This document shows, piece after piece, positions 1 to 11,300 of a stretch of 64,000 nt of DNA (positions are counted from its first letter, which is position 1; the number at the start of each line of letters is the position of its first letter). The notes under the pieces are model-generated. The model was given only the letters and a program-made list of their open reading frames with translations, ran no database searches and was not told where the DNA came from. Position numbers and translations under genes: made by a program. The stretch comes from Paramyrothecium sp. XJ0827 (lineage: Eukaryota > Ascomycota > Sordariomycetes > Hypocreales > Stachybotryaceae): positions 4,650,001-4,714,000 of the forward strand of contig JAJFPB010000004.1 in NCBI GenBank assembly GCA_020881915.1, read 5' to 3'.

Positions 1-867
1 CTTGGGATCAGGAAGCTTCTGGAAATCAGATACCACCGTCTTGGCCTTGGGAAGCTTGATGGTCTTCGCCGCGTCCTTCATGAGCTTCTGAATTTCTTCC
101 CAGGGCACGACCAGTCGGGGTTCGTCCATGGGGTTCAAAGCCAAGTCCATATCGGGGAGCATGTGCTGAATTGTCCTGATCATGTCGATCCATAGGTCGG
201 TCCAGAACCAGTCGTTTTTCGTAGTGGCGTTGCCGTTGCGGATGTTGATGCTCATCTCAAAGGCAGCGGCCTCCTTGCGCAGATGGGCCGGATCCATGGC
301 CCAGAATGGCTGCAGGTCGTGGTATATTTGATCGAAGAAGTCCTCGACAACCAGGGCGTTGTTTGAGGCCGCAAACTTGAACCACGTGTCGAACCCGGGA
401 GGTGGGTGTCGACCTCTGCGCTTGCGGTAGGCCTGCGCAGCTTCCTCCAGCGTCTTGGATTCGGCCGAGACCAAAGCAGCATATGTCTGCTGGGCGTCGA
501 AGATGAGCTTATCGATGGGGTGGCCCGGCTCACGGCCAGGCGACGTGGAGGACGACTTGCCAGTGGGCTTTGGGGGAGGAGGTTTGGCATCGTTCGGGCT
601 CTGCGCCTTGGAGGGCTTCTTTTCGTCTTTTTGATCGTTGTGGCTGCTGTGGTCGGCGAGGTCGGGCTCGGGTAGGCCATTCTCGAAGTAGTCGTCGTTG
701 ACGCTCGTCGAAGGCTCGTGATAACGAACGGTGTCTGCACCAAGCGGTAGGCCGGCATCGCGGCCGAACACGTAGTAAATGCCGAAGACTATTAGGAAGA
801 CAAGGCCAATGCGAATGTAGCCCGACGCCCGGCGCGGCGCAAAGCCAGGAGTCAGCATCTTGACCAT
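1..867 (-). CDS. GT90 (CAP10-like) glycosyltransferase, 5' part only
   Basis: Open without a stop from an ATG at 867 to the left edge (289 codons), so the C-terminal catalytic part is missing. A short basic N-terminus is followed by one hydrophobic segment at about residues 18-34 (IRIGLVFLIVFGIYYVF), then a Pro/Ser/Lys-rich stem to about residue 115: the plan of a type II Golgi protein. The segment RRGRHPPPGFDTWFKFA near residue 150 is a hallmark of the fungal CAP10/GT90 family, whose members transfer xylose or related sugars in the secretory pathway. WFWTDLWIDMIRTIQHMLPD further on also fits that family. The donor and acceptor sugars cannot be told from the sequence. No intron is needed in the visible part. 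The family call is fairly secure; the exact enzyme is unknown. Confidence 0.8.
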   Translation of the reverse strand, partial: MVKMLTPGFAPRRASGYIRIGLVFLIVFGIYYVFGRDAGLPLGADTVRYHEPSTSVNDDYFENGLPEPDLADHSSHNDQKDEKKPSKAQSPNDAKPPPPKPTGKSSSTSPGREPGHPIDKLIFDAQQTYAALVSAESKTLEEAAQAYRKRRGRHPPPGFDTWFKFAASNNALVVEDFFDQIYHDLQPFWAMDPAHLRKEAAAFEMSINIRNGNATTKNDWFWTDLWIDMIRTIQHMLPDMDLALNPMDEPRLVVPWEEIQKLMKDAAKTIKLPKAKTVVSDFQKLPDPK

Positions 868-3330
868 TGTGTGTTCTCGCGAGGACGTCTGGTCCTTGCG
901 TGTGTATGGGTGGAAAGTCGGAGAGGCGGCCGAGACTGCGCAGCAGTCAACGGCAACGGTCGGAGGAGGAATGTCGCAAGGGAGGTGGAAGCGCTTTCAG
1001 GGTCCTCACCGCGGCGTGGGTTGAAGGGCGGGGGGAAGGGAGGAGGAGGGTCGGACGAGGGCGATGCCAGGCAGGCGATTGAGGTTGGGGAACGCGGCGC
1101 CACAGGGGTTGCGTTCGTTGTCGCGCAGCTACAGCCGGTGTCTTGGAGGGTGTCGTAGTCAAAGTCGCATGGGGGTGCGGTGATTCAAGGCTCCCTCATG
1201 TCTGGCCAAGTTTGCATGACGCAAGTCGGACGAAGGAAACTTGGCGGGCGGTGCCAGGATCGTGGTCAGTTACAGGTGGCTGCACAAGCTAGAAGTAGAT
1301 ACGCTCGTCTCGTGGGATACGCGAAATCGAGCGTTGGAGGGCCAAAGGAAGGGCGTGGGTCGGTCCGTGGGAATGAGGAGGCGAGGCGAGGCGAGTGAAG
1401 GGAGAGGAGGAGAAGAAACGGAGGCGTTGAGGAAAAGGCGAGGTGTTCGAGAAACAAGTCTTGAACTTGGAACATGCTTCTGACGCCCCGGATGATTTGG
1501 TTTGGTTTGGACCAGATGCGGTACAGGGGACATGGTGGCGCTACTGATGGATGCAATGGAGGGGCCCAGTACCTGGTAGGGGCACCGGGGCCACTCCTGG
1601 GTACCGCCGAGGTCCTGGCACCACAGCGAGAGGCCGGGACCGCCCAGCACCGGTACTTGGAGGGACCCCACCGTCTGTGAGGCGGTACCTCGCTTCGAGT
1701 TCTAGCTCTCCCCATGGCCGCATGCTAGCCCACACCTTATATTTCCCACTGTGGAGACGTGCGTGCGGTGTGCCTGTGCCGCTGCTGCTGCTGTCAGGGG
1801 GGCATTGAATTATTGATTGAACGGAGCACTGGCCCGTCTGGTTTGGGTTCTGGGAAGAGGTGTCAGTACCACGAAAGAAACTGTCAGTCAAATAACAGGA
1901 TACTATAGAAGCTGTCCAATTTGGTATCTTGATTTTCGGTTTATTTGTTGCTCCCTATAATCACTAGATTGGCGCACCCCTTTTGCGCTGCATCTCCTGT
2001 AAAATATCGAGCTACGGCGATGACGCGGACTCGGGCCAGATCAAGTAATTCGCTGTATCGGCCCCATCTCATCACCGGGGATCTGCGCTCAATCAAAACG
2101 GCGGTACCTTGCCCAGGAGGTGCCGAACCCTCCACACGCCTTTCATCCTGGGCACCTGGTCCCAGGTTTTCAATAGCTTAGCTTTTCGCACCCGCCCAAT
2201 AGTGGACGAACGCCAAACAGAGGAAAGGATGGACAATCTCGCTTTGGATGGTGTGAGGATCTACCGTCGCATCCTACCCCTGAGAGAAAAAATGCAGCCG
2301 GCCCATCTGCCTATGAGAAGCCAAAAAAGTGAGGTTTGCAGCATCCAATTGGCTCTGTCCTCAACGTCCCCTGCAGTACTCAATTTGGGACAAAATTTGT
2401 CCAGACAATCATGTGAAAGGTCGAACCGGTGCAAGGTGCCACTGAACGCTACCTCTGCATCTTGATTAAATTAAAAATCGCCCGCTACGAAAAAGCTTGG
2501 CCACGATCCCGGACCATGACCGCTGGGGGCGGGCCCGCCACGCCGGGAACATGGCACCCGACAGGGCACCTCGCGAGCTGACCAGTTCTGGAACAAGTCC
2601 AATTGGCTACCCGGTGCATCAGTGTTATTAATGGCGACAGTCACAATGTGTTTCATCCTCCAAACTTCCCTTATTCAGCAACACATGATTCTAGCACAAA
2701 TCAGGTCTTTTTAGGTATTTGTGGAAGTCATCACCTGTGCGCATTTCTTCACCCGCTAGATTCAATTTTGTTTGAGGAAATAATGCCCCATTGTGCGACG
2801 CATAGACCGAGCAGTCAGCGGTCTTCTTCCTCGTAAGATGAGTGGCGGCGCGACGAAACATCGTCGGTTTTGATGACGGCGCACGTACAATTATACAACG
2901 GCTACTCGGGCTGTAAAGAATGGCTTGCTTGTTCCTGGGCCGAACCCAATTAAACTGTTAAGTTCATGATAGTCGCCCGTTTCAGGACCTTGTTCGGCCT
3001 TGTCCATTCTTGCTCGTTCCGCGACTCCGTACAACACTTGTAAAAGAGGCGGAGAGCATACGTCGTGCAAGGCGAGTCTAGGACAAAGAGTTCACAAAGA
3101 CTACCACCACCCCTTCAAGATGCGGACGTGGCCGATGCAGGGTTCGAGTTTGACGGGTCCCGGCTCCTCGACAAACCCGGAATATGCACGACGCTGTTGG
3201 ATATGAGCAGGGTGCCAGTCAGGTTGCCGCAGTGCTACAGTCGTGGCTCTACTCTCTTTGATGACGGAGACGTCCAGTCAGATCTGTGGCATCCACTTGG
3301 ACTTGCGCGACTCTAACCAAGGCATGGAGG
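868..3330. other. Intergenic, no gene recognised
   Basis: The first 800 bases are GC-rich and carry the divergent upstream region of the GT90 gene. Between about 1550 and 1690 there are several GGTACC/GGTACT-type words and GC-rich short repeats. From about 1900 onward the composition becomes more AT-rich. Short open frames on both strands lack ATG starts, splice context or any recognisable motif. Confidence 0.5.
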
Positions 3331-3339
3331 GCTAGGACA

Positions 3340-4860
3340 TCGTATAACAAGAACCTAGAGCTGAAGATTATCATCCTCTTGTGTCGTGCTCGCGAAGCCG
3401 ATGAACTTCCTAGCAAGAAGTTTAAACGTTTAGATTAGATCGTGTGCCTCTCCAACTTTGCCAGCCAGGTCGTGCATGAGGGCATACAGGATGAGCCTCT
3501 TTTCGTCACCAATGGCACGAATGTCGACGATCCTGGAGCTTTATACTGTCCTATTTTGAAAGCGGTTCCTACCTCTTCATCAAACTCATGGCGTGACTTC
3601 TGAGAAACGTTCACTTCCGTGCTCAGCAACGCTGTCCCTTACTGAGGCGGCAGGGGAAAGCATCGAGAAGGCGACCAGCTCCAGCAGGATCATGAGTAGA
3701 GTGGAGTCCAGCGTGAGTCCAGCGCCTCCTTCGCCGACGACCCTATCGTCCTGCAGCTTCTCAACAAGCTGGTTATCGATCGGAGATGTACAGCAAAAAG
3801 TCCCTATGCCAGGGCAACATAGATCTTCGGAAGTTCATCACGCTTCTAACTCGTACAAGTGTCTCTCGAAATTACTCGAGATTTATGTACTACAGACCAC
3901 TGCTTGGTTACCAGGTGGATGAGGTGAAGTGCAAATTGCTGGACCTCTAGGCTTGGTATCACGATTCCGGGCGGTTGCACTCATCCATCGCTTCGAATTC
4001 TACCTCATTCTTTCATGTCCACAAGAATGCGGCTCTCCTCTAATCCACGTGAGTTGGCCATTTGATCCTATCTTCGGGATGCCCTTAGACAAGGCCCGTC
4101 CCTCCATACGTGCCAACATACCACGTCTAGTCCGAAAGCATTATAAAAGAGAATGCTTTTCCTTGGGGCCAGCTGTCGATCCTTCAATACGCAGTGGATG
4201 AGTGTTGTTGCGGCCTGGAAGACTAGATAAGCATGCTATGCATCCGTGTGAGCCACGAGAAGAGCACAGGCAGCAGATCAGTAAGATGGGCCCAAAGCTG
4301 CTCGGGCGCCGGCAAGGTCATCATCGTGTTTAGGTCTCTCATGAGGGTGTACGGCAGTACATATGCCGAGAAGATGGTGATCCAAATCATGAGATCCCTC
4401 CAGGCTTCGAGACTGTGGGCCCTGCACAAGGGCATTCTCCGAGCCCCTCTACTTTTCTTTGCCAAAAAAATCCAACGAAATAAAGGATACGATGACGGTG
4501 GCCGGGGCTTTACACTATCCCATAGAATGCCTTTGTGGGGGCAGTATGAACTGTAATGAAACGCGTTCTGATATTGGATGGTTGGGAGGATCATTATATT
4601 TTAAATCCCAGATTGCGTGGGAGGATTGGAGAAAACCCATCCATCGCAGTCTTTACTGTCCACAGATTATTCGAATCCGGATGCTACCAGGCAAATACTA
4701 GCTACAGGCGTGTCAACTGGACAACAGGCTCTTGTAGGAAGGCCCATGCCTCGTCAGCAAACAGCCATTTATAAATAACAAAGCCTGTCAACACTTTAAA
4801 ATCGAGGTCTCAGATACAGTCGCAGCCTGCACTTCAAAGTATTCTCCACAAGCTGGCCTA
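3340..4860 (-). pseudogene. Decayed gene, possible membrane protein
   Basis: Several protein-like stretches lie in the same orientation but in different frames, separated by stops and shifts. From 5' to 3' they are: a hydrophobic stretch near 4250-4420 (LEAWRDLMIWITIFSAYVLP then LPAPEQLWAHLTDLLPVLF); a stretch near 4050-4140 (GMLARMEGRALSKGIPKIG); one near 3785-3835 (SVMNFRRSMLPWHRDFLLYI); one near 3650-3770 (NQLVEKLQDDRVVGEGG then STLLMILLELVAFSML); and one near 3440-3540 (AIGDEKRLILYALMHDL). A further fragment near 4750-4840 contains KWLFADEAWAFLQEPVV. Joining them needs more frame changes and stop read-throughs than short introns explain, so I call it a relic. I do not recognise the family. 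It could instead be an unusually intron-rich live gene. Confidence 0.4.
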
Positions 4861-5431
4861 ATGGCAGGCAATGAGGAGGAGACGTATCTCATACTGCCAA
4901 GCAGGCCGTCGCTAGCGAGATGGCTGCCCTCCTCGGCCTATGCAAATACTCAATCCGGTTGCAGGTATAGAAGCTCAGACTATATATGCTGGCTTGTTAA
5001 TATTATTTGCTGCGATTTCACGGCATGGCTGTGTGGCTTGTATCGACCTGGTGACGAGGCCGCACACTTTGCACATAGGGGTTGCTTGATGGAAAGAGTC
5101 TGAGGACCCTTTGCAGTATTTAATCTACAGATTCTTGGAGGCCATTTGTAGACAACAAGTTATTTGGGTAGAATGAGTGTCGTTTTGCACTTCCGGATTT
5201 CTTGATGAAAGCGAGCGATTGTGTATTGGATGGTCGCATTTGAAGCCAGTACGGTATACCAACTACGCTGTATCTCGTTCTTTCTTGTGTTGGGGTGGTC
5301 ACTTCTCATAATAGTTGAAGCAAAGATATTAGTTCATTCGAAACAACTAGAAGAAGAAGAAGTTATTGACATATGCTCATACAATGCTAAATGAACACCC
5401 CAAACTCAATCCAATTCGTACAAATGAGAAC
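4861..5431. other. Intergenic, 3' flank of the DUF1479 gene
   Basis: AT-rich sequence with no supported gene. The right part (about 5300-5431) should hold the 3' untranslated region of the minus-strand gene that ends at 5432; it has A-rich and GAAGAA-rich patches but no feature I can name. Confidence 0.4.
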
Positions 5432-7046
5432 TCAGAAGCCCAAGATCTCATTCACTCTCCTCACAACATCCGCCTCCGTCGCCCTCTGCCCACCCCCCAA
5501 CGTCACCTTCTCCAGCCCCATAGCCTGCCTCGCCTGGTCTCCCTTGATATCCGCAGACCCGGGTCTGCCCACGTGTCGGGTCTCGCCTTCGCCGCCGGGG
5601 AAATCTGGGCCGGGCGTGCCGTTGAGGAAAGCCTCCCGCTGCTGCACCAGGTACTCGGCGTTGAGCTCCGTCACGGGGCAGACGGGGATGTACATTACGC
5701 TGGAGTCACCGACCCCGGCGTGGACCTTGTCGACGGCGTGGATTGCTGTGAAGTTCTGTTAGTATCATAGTCTGAATAGGATGGAATGCGGGATCAAGGA
5801 ATACTTACTGTCACAGTGCCACGCCACGTAATCACCAGGCTGAATCTTCGGCACATTTACCATGCTCTTCTCCAGCTCTAGATGCGGATGCCACTCATCT
5901 GTAAACTCCTGTCCCCGTCCCGGCACCGCGCCCTGTAGGTCACTTGTCATGTCCTCGGGTCCCATCAGCTTCCAGTTCGCCTCATCTAGATACGCTGCGG
6001 CGTCGCTGCTCTCTTTCTTGCTAGTCAGAGGCCTGAAGAAGGGCCTCAACAGCGTGTACGCCGTCGCCAGGCTCATCAGCGGGTTAACCAGCAGCGTGCC
6101 CTCGCCCGGCGCCGTGTGGCTCAGGCCCAGCCAGCCCTGCCACATGCGGAACATGGAGCAGGGCCCCAGACCTTCGTACCGGTTGTTCACAGCGTCGACC
6201 CGCCCGCTCGCGTCCCACGGGTCGTACTGAGTCCAGTCGCCCTCGAACACTTTGTCGTACACGCCGCCGCGCCCGTAGCCCTCGGGCTCCCAGCGCTCGA
6301 CGCTGCCTCCGTCCATGTGCGGGCCCAGCGCGAAGGCGGCGTCACCGGGCCGCCGGATGCGCAGGCGGTCGGCGTACGAGAACGGCTGTGTCATGGAGAT
6401 GCGTGCTTGCGGGGAGGATGTGTGCCAGAGGGATGTCATGAGGAGCTGCTGTGTCTTGAGGAGGGAAGGGTGAGAGCGAGCTTTGATCTGGGACGGGGAC
6501 CAGTATAGTTCGAAGACTTGTGGATCGTGAGGAGGGAAGGCTGATAATCGTAAGTCAATGAGAACTTGACCAGCGACGGAGTATGTTAATCTCACCTCTT
6601 GTCCATGGGTTGTTCCGGACATACTCCTCAATCTCGTCCTTATACGCCCTCGCTTCCGCTTCTGGAATCACCCCCTTAACCACAACGGCACCCCTCAACC
6701 TGATATCGCTCTTCTTATCCTCCAGGGCCCTCTCCAAATCCTTAGACTCGACCTCCGGCACAATCGCCGGTCCCTTGGCCGCGATGATGTCGTTTTCACG
6801 GCGCAGCTCCCTCAGCAGACTGCGCCAACTGTTCCTCACAGCACCCTCGCGGCCGCGGATCAGGTCCAGCTTCAACTGACGGAACCGGTCCGGGAGCGGA
6901 GTCGCCTTGACGCCTGCCATTGATGCAAAAGCATCCGAGATGTCGCCCTCCTTCTTTGGCTGCCTCTGCGTCGCGGCCATGGCGACGGAGCGCCTGAGAA
7001 GCGGTGCAGACCGGGCCGTCTTGGCCGTGATAGTCGGTCGGGGCAT
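5432..7046 (-). CDS. DUF1479 (YbiU-like) putative Fe(II)/2OG oxygenase
   Basis: Three exons: 6596-7046, 5809-6540 and 5432-5745, with introns of 55 and 63 nt starting GTGAG and GTAAGT. They join to 498 aa with frame kept. The first junction restores NNPWTRAFPPHDPQVFELYW and the second WHCDTIHAVDKVHAG, both characteristic of this family. Family members share a jelly-roll fold with 2-oxoglutarate oxygenases. The visible HMDGG (His225, Asp227) and a His in WHCDTIHAV (392 or 397) are the likely metal ligands. The substrate is unknown. The ATG at 7046 is preferred over an in-frame ATG 66 nt upstream because the sequence after it (MPRPTITAKTARSAPLLRR) looks like a mitochondrial presequence and the longer extension looks like leader. 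A TATA-like box lies 112 nt upstream. Confidence 0.85.
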
Positions 7047-7157
7047 CTTCTTTTTGACCACTTTATAAGAATTGATGAACGATAAGAATCCCTGATGAAC
7101 CAGGACTCCCACTGAATAATTGAATAATACAATGATCGCTGTGAAACCTGGGGAGCT

Positions 7158-7165
7158 TTTATATA
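7158..7165 (-). promoter_or_regulatory. TATA-like box of the DUF1479 gene
   Basis: TATATAAA on the minus strand, about 112 nt before the chosen ATG at 7046, a normal distance for a fungal promoter. Confidence 0.4.
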
Positions 7166-8398
7166 AGTCAGGTTGACCCGAGACACGACGGTATTTCCTA
7201 ATCGGGACCTTCCGTCAACACCGTCCGTTGGACCAAGTTGGTGCTCCGCGCTAGCTTCTAATTGGCAGAGAAGGCCATAGTTCTCGTTCGATCAGTGTAA
7301 GTATGTGGTCATTCATCGGAGTGCCTTGGAGGGCGGTTGCTGTGATGATTTGCTGGATGTGAAGGTGGTGGGAAGTGGTTGTCGTGGGTATACGGCTGCG
7401 CTCGTCCACGCTCTCGGTTCCACTCCGCCCAGCAAGGGAGAGGAATGCCCGGAGCGCAAACTTTGATGTCGTTCTCCGCGTTTCTCCTTGTCTATTGCGT
7501 GTGATAAAAACAGTTTCAAACTCCACGTCTGAACTCTGGACGCTCGATCCTTGCCTCGGTGGTGATGTGGCTTGCAAACAGGGGCGAAGACGACACCCAT
7601 TGCTTCTCATATAGAACGGGACCACTCGGACCGAGGAATGCAGACACGAAGTGGCATGTCAATTCACTATCATTCACACAGAGACCTTCGTAGTGTTGAT
7701 TCCCAAACGTCATGCAATTCCGCATCAACCCTCGGGGCTGATCCCTTCACTCGACCGGTTTACTCGACACAAACTGCAAAGCTCACGAGGATGCTTTCCA
7801 TTCACTTAATTTTTTCTAGCATCAGTACTTTCGAAATGATTTGTTGTCGTATTCTCATGGACCTGGTGCCTCCACCGTAGGTCGTAGCTCCGTCTCATCC
7901 GGCTCATAGATCCACAAGCGACACTCGCGACTTCAACTTATACCTCATAACCACATCAATTCAGTCACACATGAATAGCAATAGCTGGGTCAATACCTAC
8001 TTTCGTCAACTCATGAAGTAACAGCCAGCATAGCCATCCCTTTCCTGCCTCTACCACCCCGACCACCCCTCTGGACCCTTCTCGCCAAACTGCCAGCCGC
8101 CATAGCACGGCACAACACAAAGCCATATCACGGACACTCAAAGCAAAAGAAACCAATGGTGAAAAAGAATCGTTGTCATGTATCTACTCCCCAGCCGTTT
8201 GATAATGCCGCGCTAGTTCTGTCCCAGATTTATGTACTATACACTTTCCCTTTCGTGATTCCCTTGACAACAAAAAAGAGAAAAACCACGACAAGAATCA
8301 CTCGCTGTTTAGGGGAATACAAACGCATAAACGGACACCCACACCACGCCAGTCTTCTTGTCCGTTACTGTAGTCCATCGTACAAGACCCAAACCTCC
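7166..8398. other. Intergenic, promoter of DUF1479 gene and 3' flank of apsB
   Basis: No supported gene. A minus-strand open frame at 7251-7625 begins with GTG rather than ATG and has no family signature. The 300 bases before 8399 should carry the 3' untranslated region of apsB. Confidence 0.4.
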
Positions 8399-11300
8399 TC
8401 ATTCGGGGTCTCCCAAGACCCGTCTCACCCGGTCCCTCAGATCCTTGTTCTCGGATTCCAGCCCTCCCAGACGCTGCCGCGCCGCCTGCCGATCTTGGTT
8501 ACGTCCCTCTCGCTCCAACTTGAGCTTGTACTCCATGTCGCGCAGCCGGAGCAGCCAACGCTTGTCGTCCTTGTCGGTGGACGACCCGCCGCTGCTCTCT
8601 TCCGGCCGTGCCACCTCCAGTCCGGACAGCGTGGGCAGGCCCGGCGTCGTGTTGGCCCGGGTCATGGTGGTTGACCTGCCGTGGCTGGAGCGCGAGCCGC
8701 GGTCCTTATCCCGGTCGCCAGGTCCACGCGGAACGGACGGCGAGGGGGAGCCGTGCACGCCGGTGATTAGTCCGTCTGGATTGCCCGAGGCCGCATAAGC
8801 CGCGCGGGCTCTAACATCGCTGGCCGTCCTCAACGTTGCGTTCTCCACCTTGAGCTGTCGGTACGCGTCCTCCAGCCTAAACAGACGCGGCGCCAGGTCC
8901 TGCGAGCCTAGCGACCCCGAGGCTACTGCGTTCCGGACCATCGCCTCCAGCCGGTCCAGCTTCTTCGTGCGCACCTCTAGGTTGTTCTCGAGCGCTTGGT
9001 ACTCACGCTGTAGGTCGCGCTCTACCGCCTTGATCTTGGTCTGGAAGGATCCAATCATGGCCTCGATAGCTTTGACCGCTGCCATCAAGTTCTTTGAGAA
9101 GCCTGGCAGCCTCGTGGCGACAACTTCCAGCGACGGTAGGGCCTGGCGGTCGATGAGCGTGTTGTTGTTCGCCCACTCCCGTCCACAGACCATGCTAAGC
9201 TTCTGCCACAGCTGCAAGAGCAATTCGTTCCTCTCCAGCAGCTGGTCCCTCATCGTCTGCTCAAGAACCGTGATCCTCCTCTTGTCCTGGCTTCTTGTCG
9301 ACTCCAGCTCCGCGATCCGAATGTCCTGGGTGCTGGCTGTCCGTGAGAGATGTTGGTGCGTCTTCTGGAACGTCTCGAACTGAGACTTCGTGTTGCGATG
9401 GCTCACACGCTCCTTCTCTAGGATCTCGTTCAACTTTCGACTCTCAAGTGCGGATGACTCCAGCAGGGCGTCTCGTTGCTTGATGATTCGGTCTTTTTCA
9501 ACCAGCGACGCCTTGGTGGTGTCGAGCTCCCTGATCGTGTTCTCGAGCTCTCGTTGCATCTTAGCAATAGACTAGGCAAGGTTAGCAACAGACAGAAGTA
9601 GATATTCGGAAAAGTAAGTACCTTGAGCAACGACGATCGGGTGCCGTTGAGGTCACCCAAAGCCTCCCGCAGGTTGCTCTCCAGCTCCATGAGCCTCTCC
9701 TTCCACTCGGTGGCCTCGACCTCGCGCGACGACAGGTTCTTACGCAGCCGCCTGACCTCGTCCTTGGCCGCCGACTTCTCCCGGTTCAGCTCATCGACAA
9801 ACTGCTGCACCTCCTCCTTCTCCTTGTCTGCCATGACCTCCCGTTGCATGCGCTCCTGCTGGATCAAAGTCTCCAGCTCCCGTACGTGATCCTTCTCTTC
9901 CCTCAGGCTCTGCTCCACGTTGGCAATTGCCGCTTCTAGGTCGCCTATCCTAATCTTGTCGGCCTCTTGTTCTTCACGAAGGAACGCGATTTCTCCCTGG
10001 GACGATTCTTGCTGCACAAGCAGCCGCTGGTTCTTGTCGTTGGAGTCCAGCAACTTTTGCTCGAGTTCCTCCAACTCCTTGTTAGATGAGTCCAGTTCCT
10101 CTTCGAGCTGCTGAATCCGCCGCAGCTTGTTGTCTTGTTCGTCCTCCAAGCGGACCAGAGCCTCGCTCATGCTACGCATCTCCTCCTGTAGCGCATCAAA
10201 GTTCTCCGTACGCTCCTGGAGATCTATTTGCAAACGTTGAATCTCTTCGCCTCGAACGTCGGCCTCTGCTTCAAGTGCGTCGATTTCTTCCTGCGCCTCC
10301 CTACGTAGTGCCTCGAACTCATTTTCCATGTCGGACTGTTCACGCAAGGCTTCGTCGCGCTCCGCCTGCAGGGCGACGAGGTCATTCATGGCGTTGTCTA
10401 GGTCTTCTTGTAGCGTGAGAGCACTTTCCTCAACTTCTCGCTTCCCGTTGACGGCAGCTTCAAAGTCCTCCATACAAGTGTCGAGTTCGCGCTGGAGCTC
10501 CTGGTTGCGCAGCTTGGCCTCACTCAGCTTATCCCGCGCATCTGACAACTTGTTCTCCAGCTCTTCACGCTCAAGCTCATCTTCTTCTGTGGTTTGCCGC
10601 GTCCGGATACTGCCTCGTGACTGCGAGCGGCCGTGGGCACGTCCTAAACGAGAGGCTGAACGGTCTAGTAGGCTGTCTATTGTTGATGGTGCGGGCGCAC
10701 CTCGTCTTTGCGCTATCTTGAGGTCCTCAATCTCTTGGTATAGGCGCTCCTTCTCGCGATCCCTCGAGGTCAACATGGATGTTTGCGCACCGACCTCACG
10801 TCGCAGCTCTGCATTCTCGTGACGCAGCTGTTCTGTCTCACGGCGAAGCTCATCCACAAGCGTACTGGCGGCACTAAAGTTGGCGTTGGAACCTTCCACG
10901 TCACCCGAAAGGCCGGAAACAGGGCGAGTGGGTGAGCCGGTCCGTTCCTTTTGCTTCTTGGTGATGTTGTAAATATTCGTTGTATGGTGTAGGCCACCGA
11001 CACCGCCTGCCTCCTGCTTCAGACGAAAGATCTCCTCTCGTAGTTTGCGGTTGTCCTCATCGGACTGTTCTCGGCGCGCCGTCTCCTGTTCCAGAAGATC
11101 CTTCCAGACATCGGCTTCCTCTTGTCTTCCGAGGTTGTCACTGGCGCGGTCGCCGAAAGACCTGACCATCTCGGCCATCTTCCGCCGTTCCGCCTCCTTG
11201 TTCAAGCTCTCGTTTCGTAGTCTCTCAATCTCCACGGCATACTCTTCCACGCGTTCCCGTAGGTATAGCAGCTCCTCCTCACGCAGCCGGGTCTCTTCGT

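Noticed and set aside
10328..10822. Plus-strand open frames within apsB
   Set aside because: Ser/Arg-rich shadow of a long coiled-coil coding strand; no ATG context or motif.
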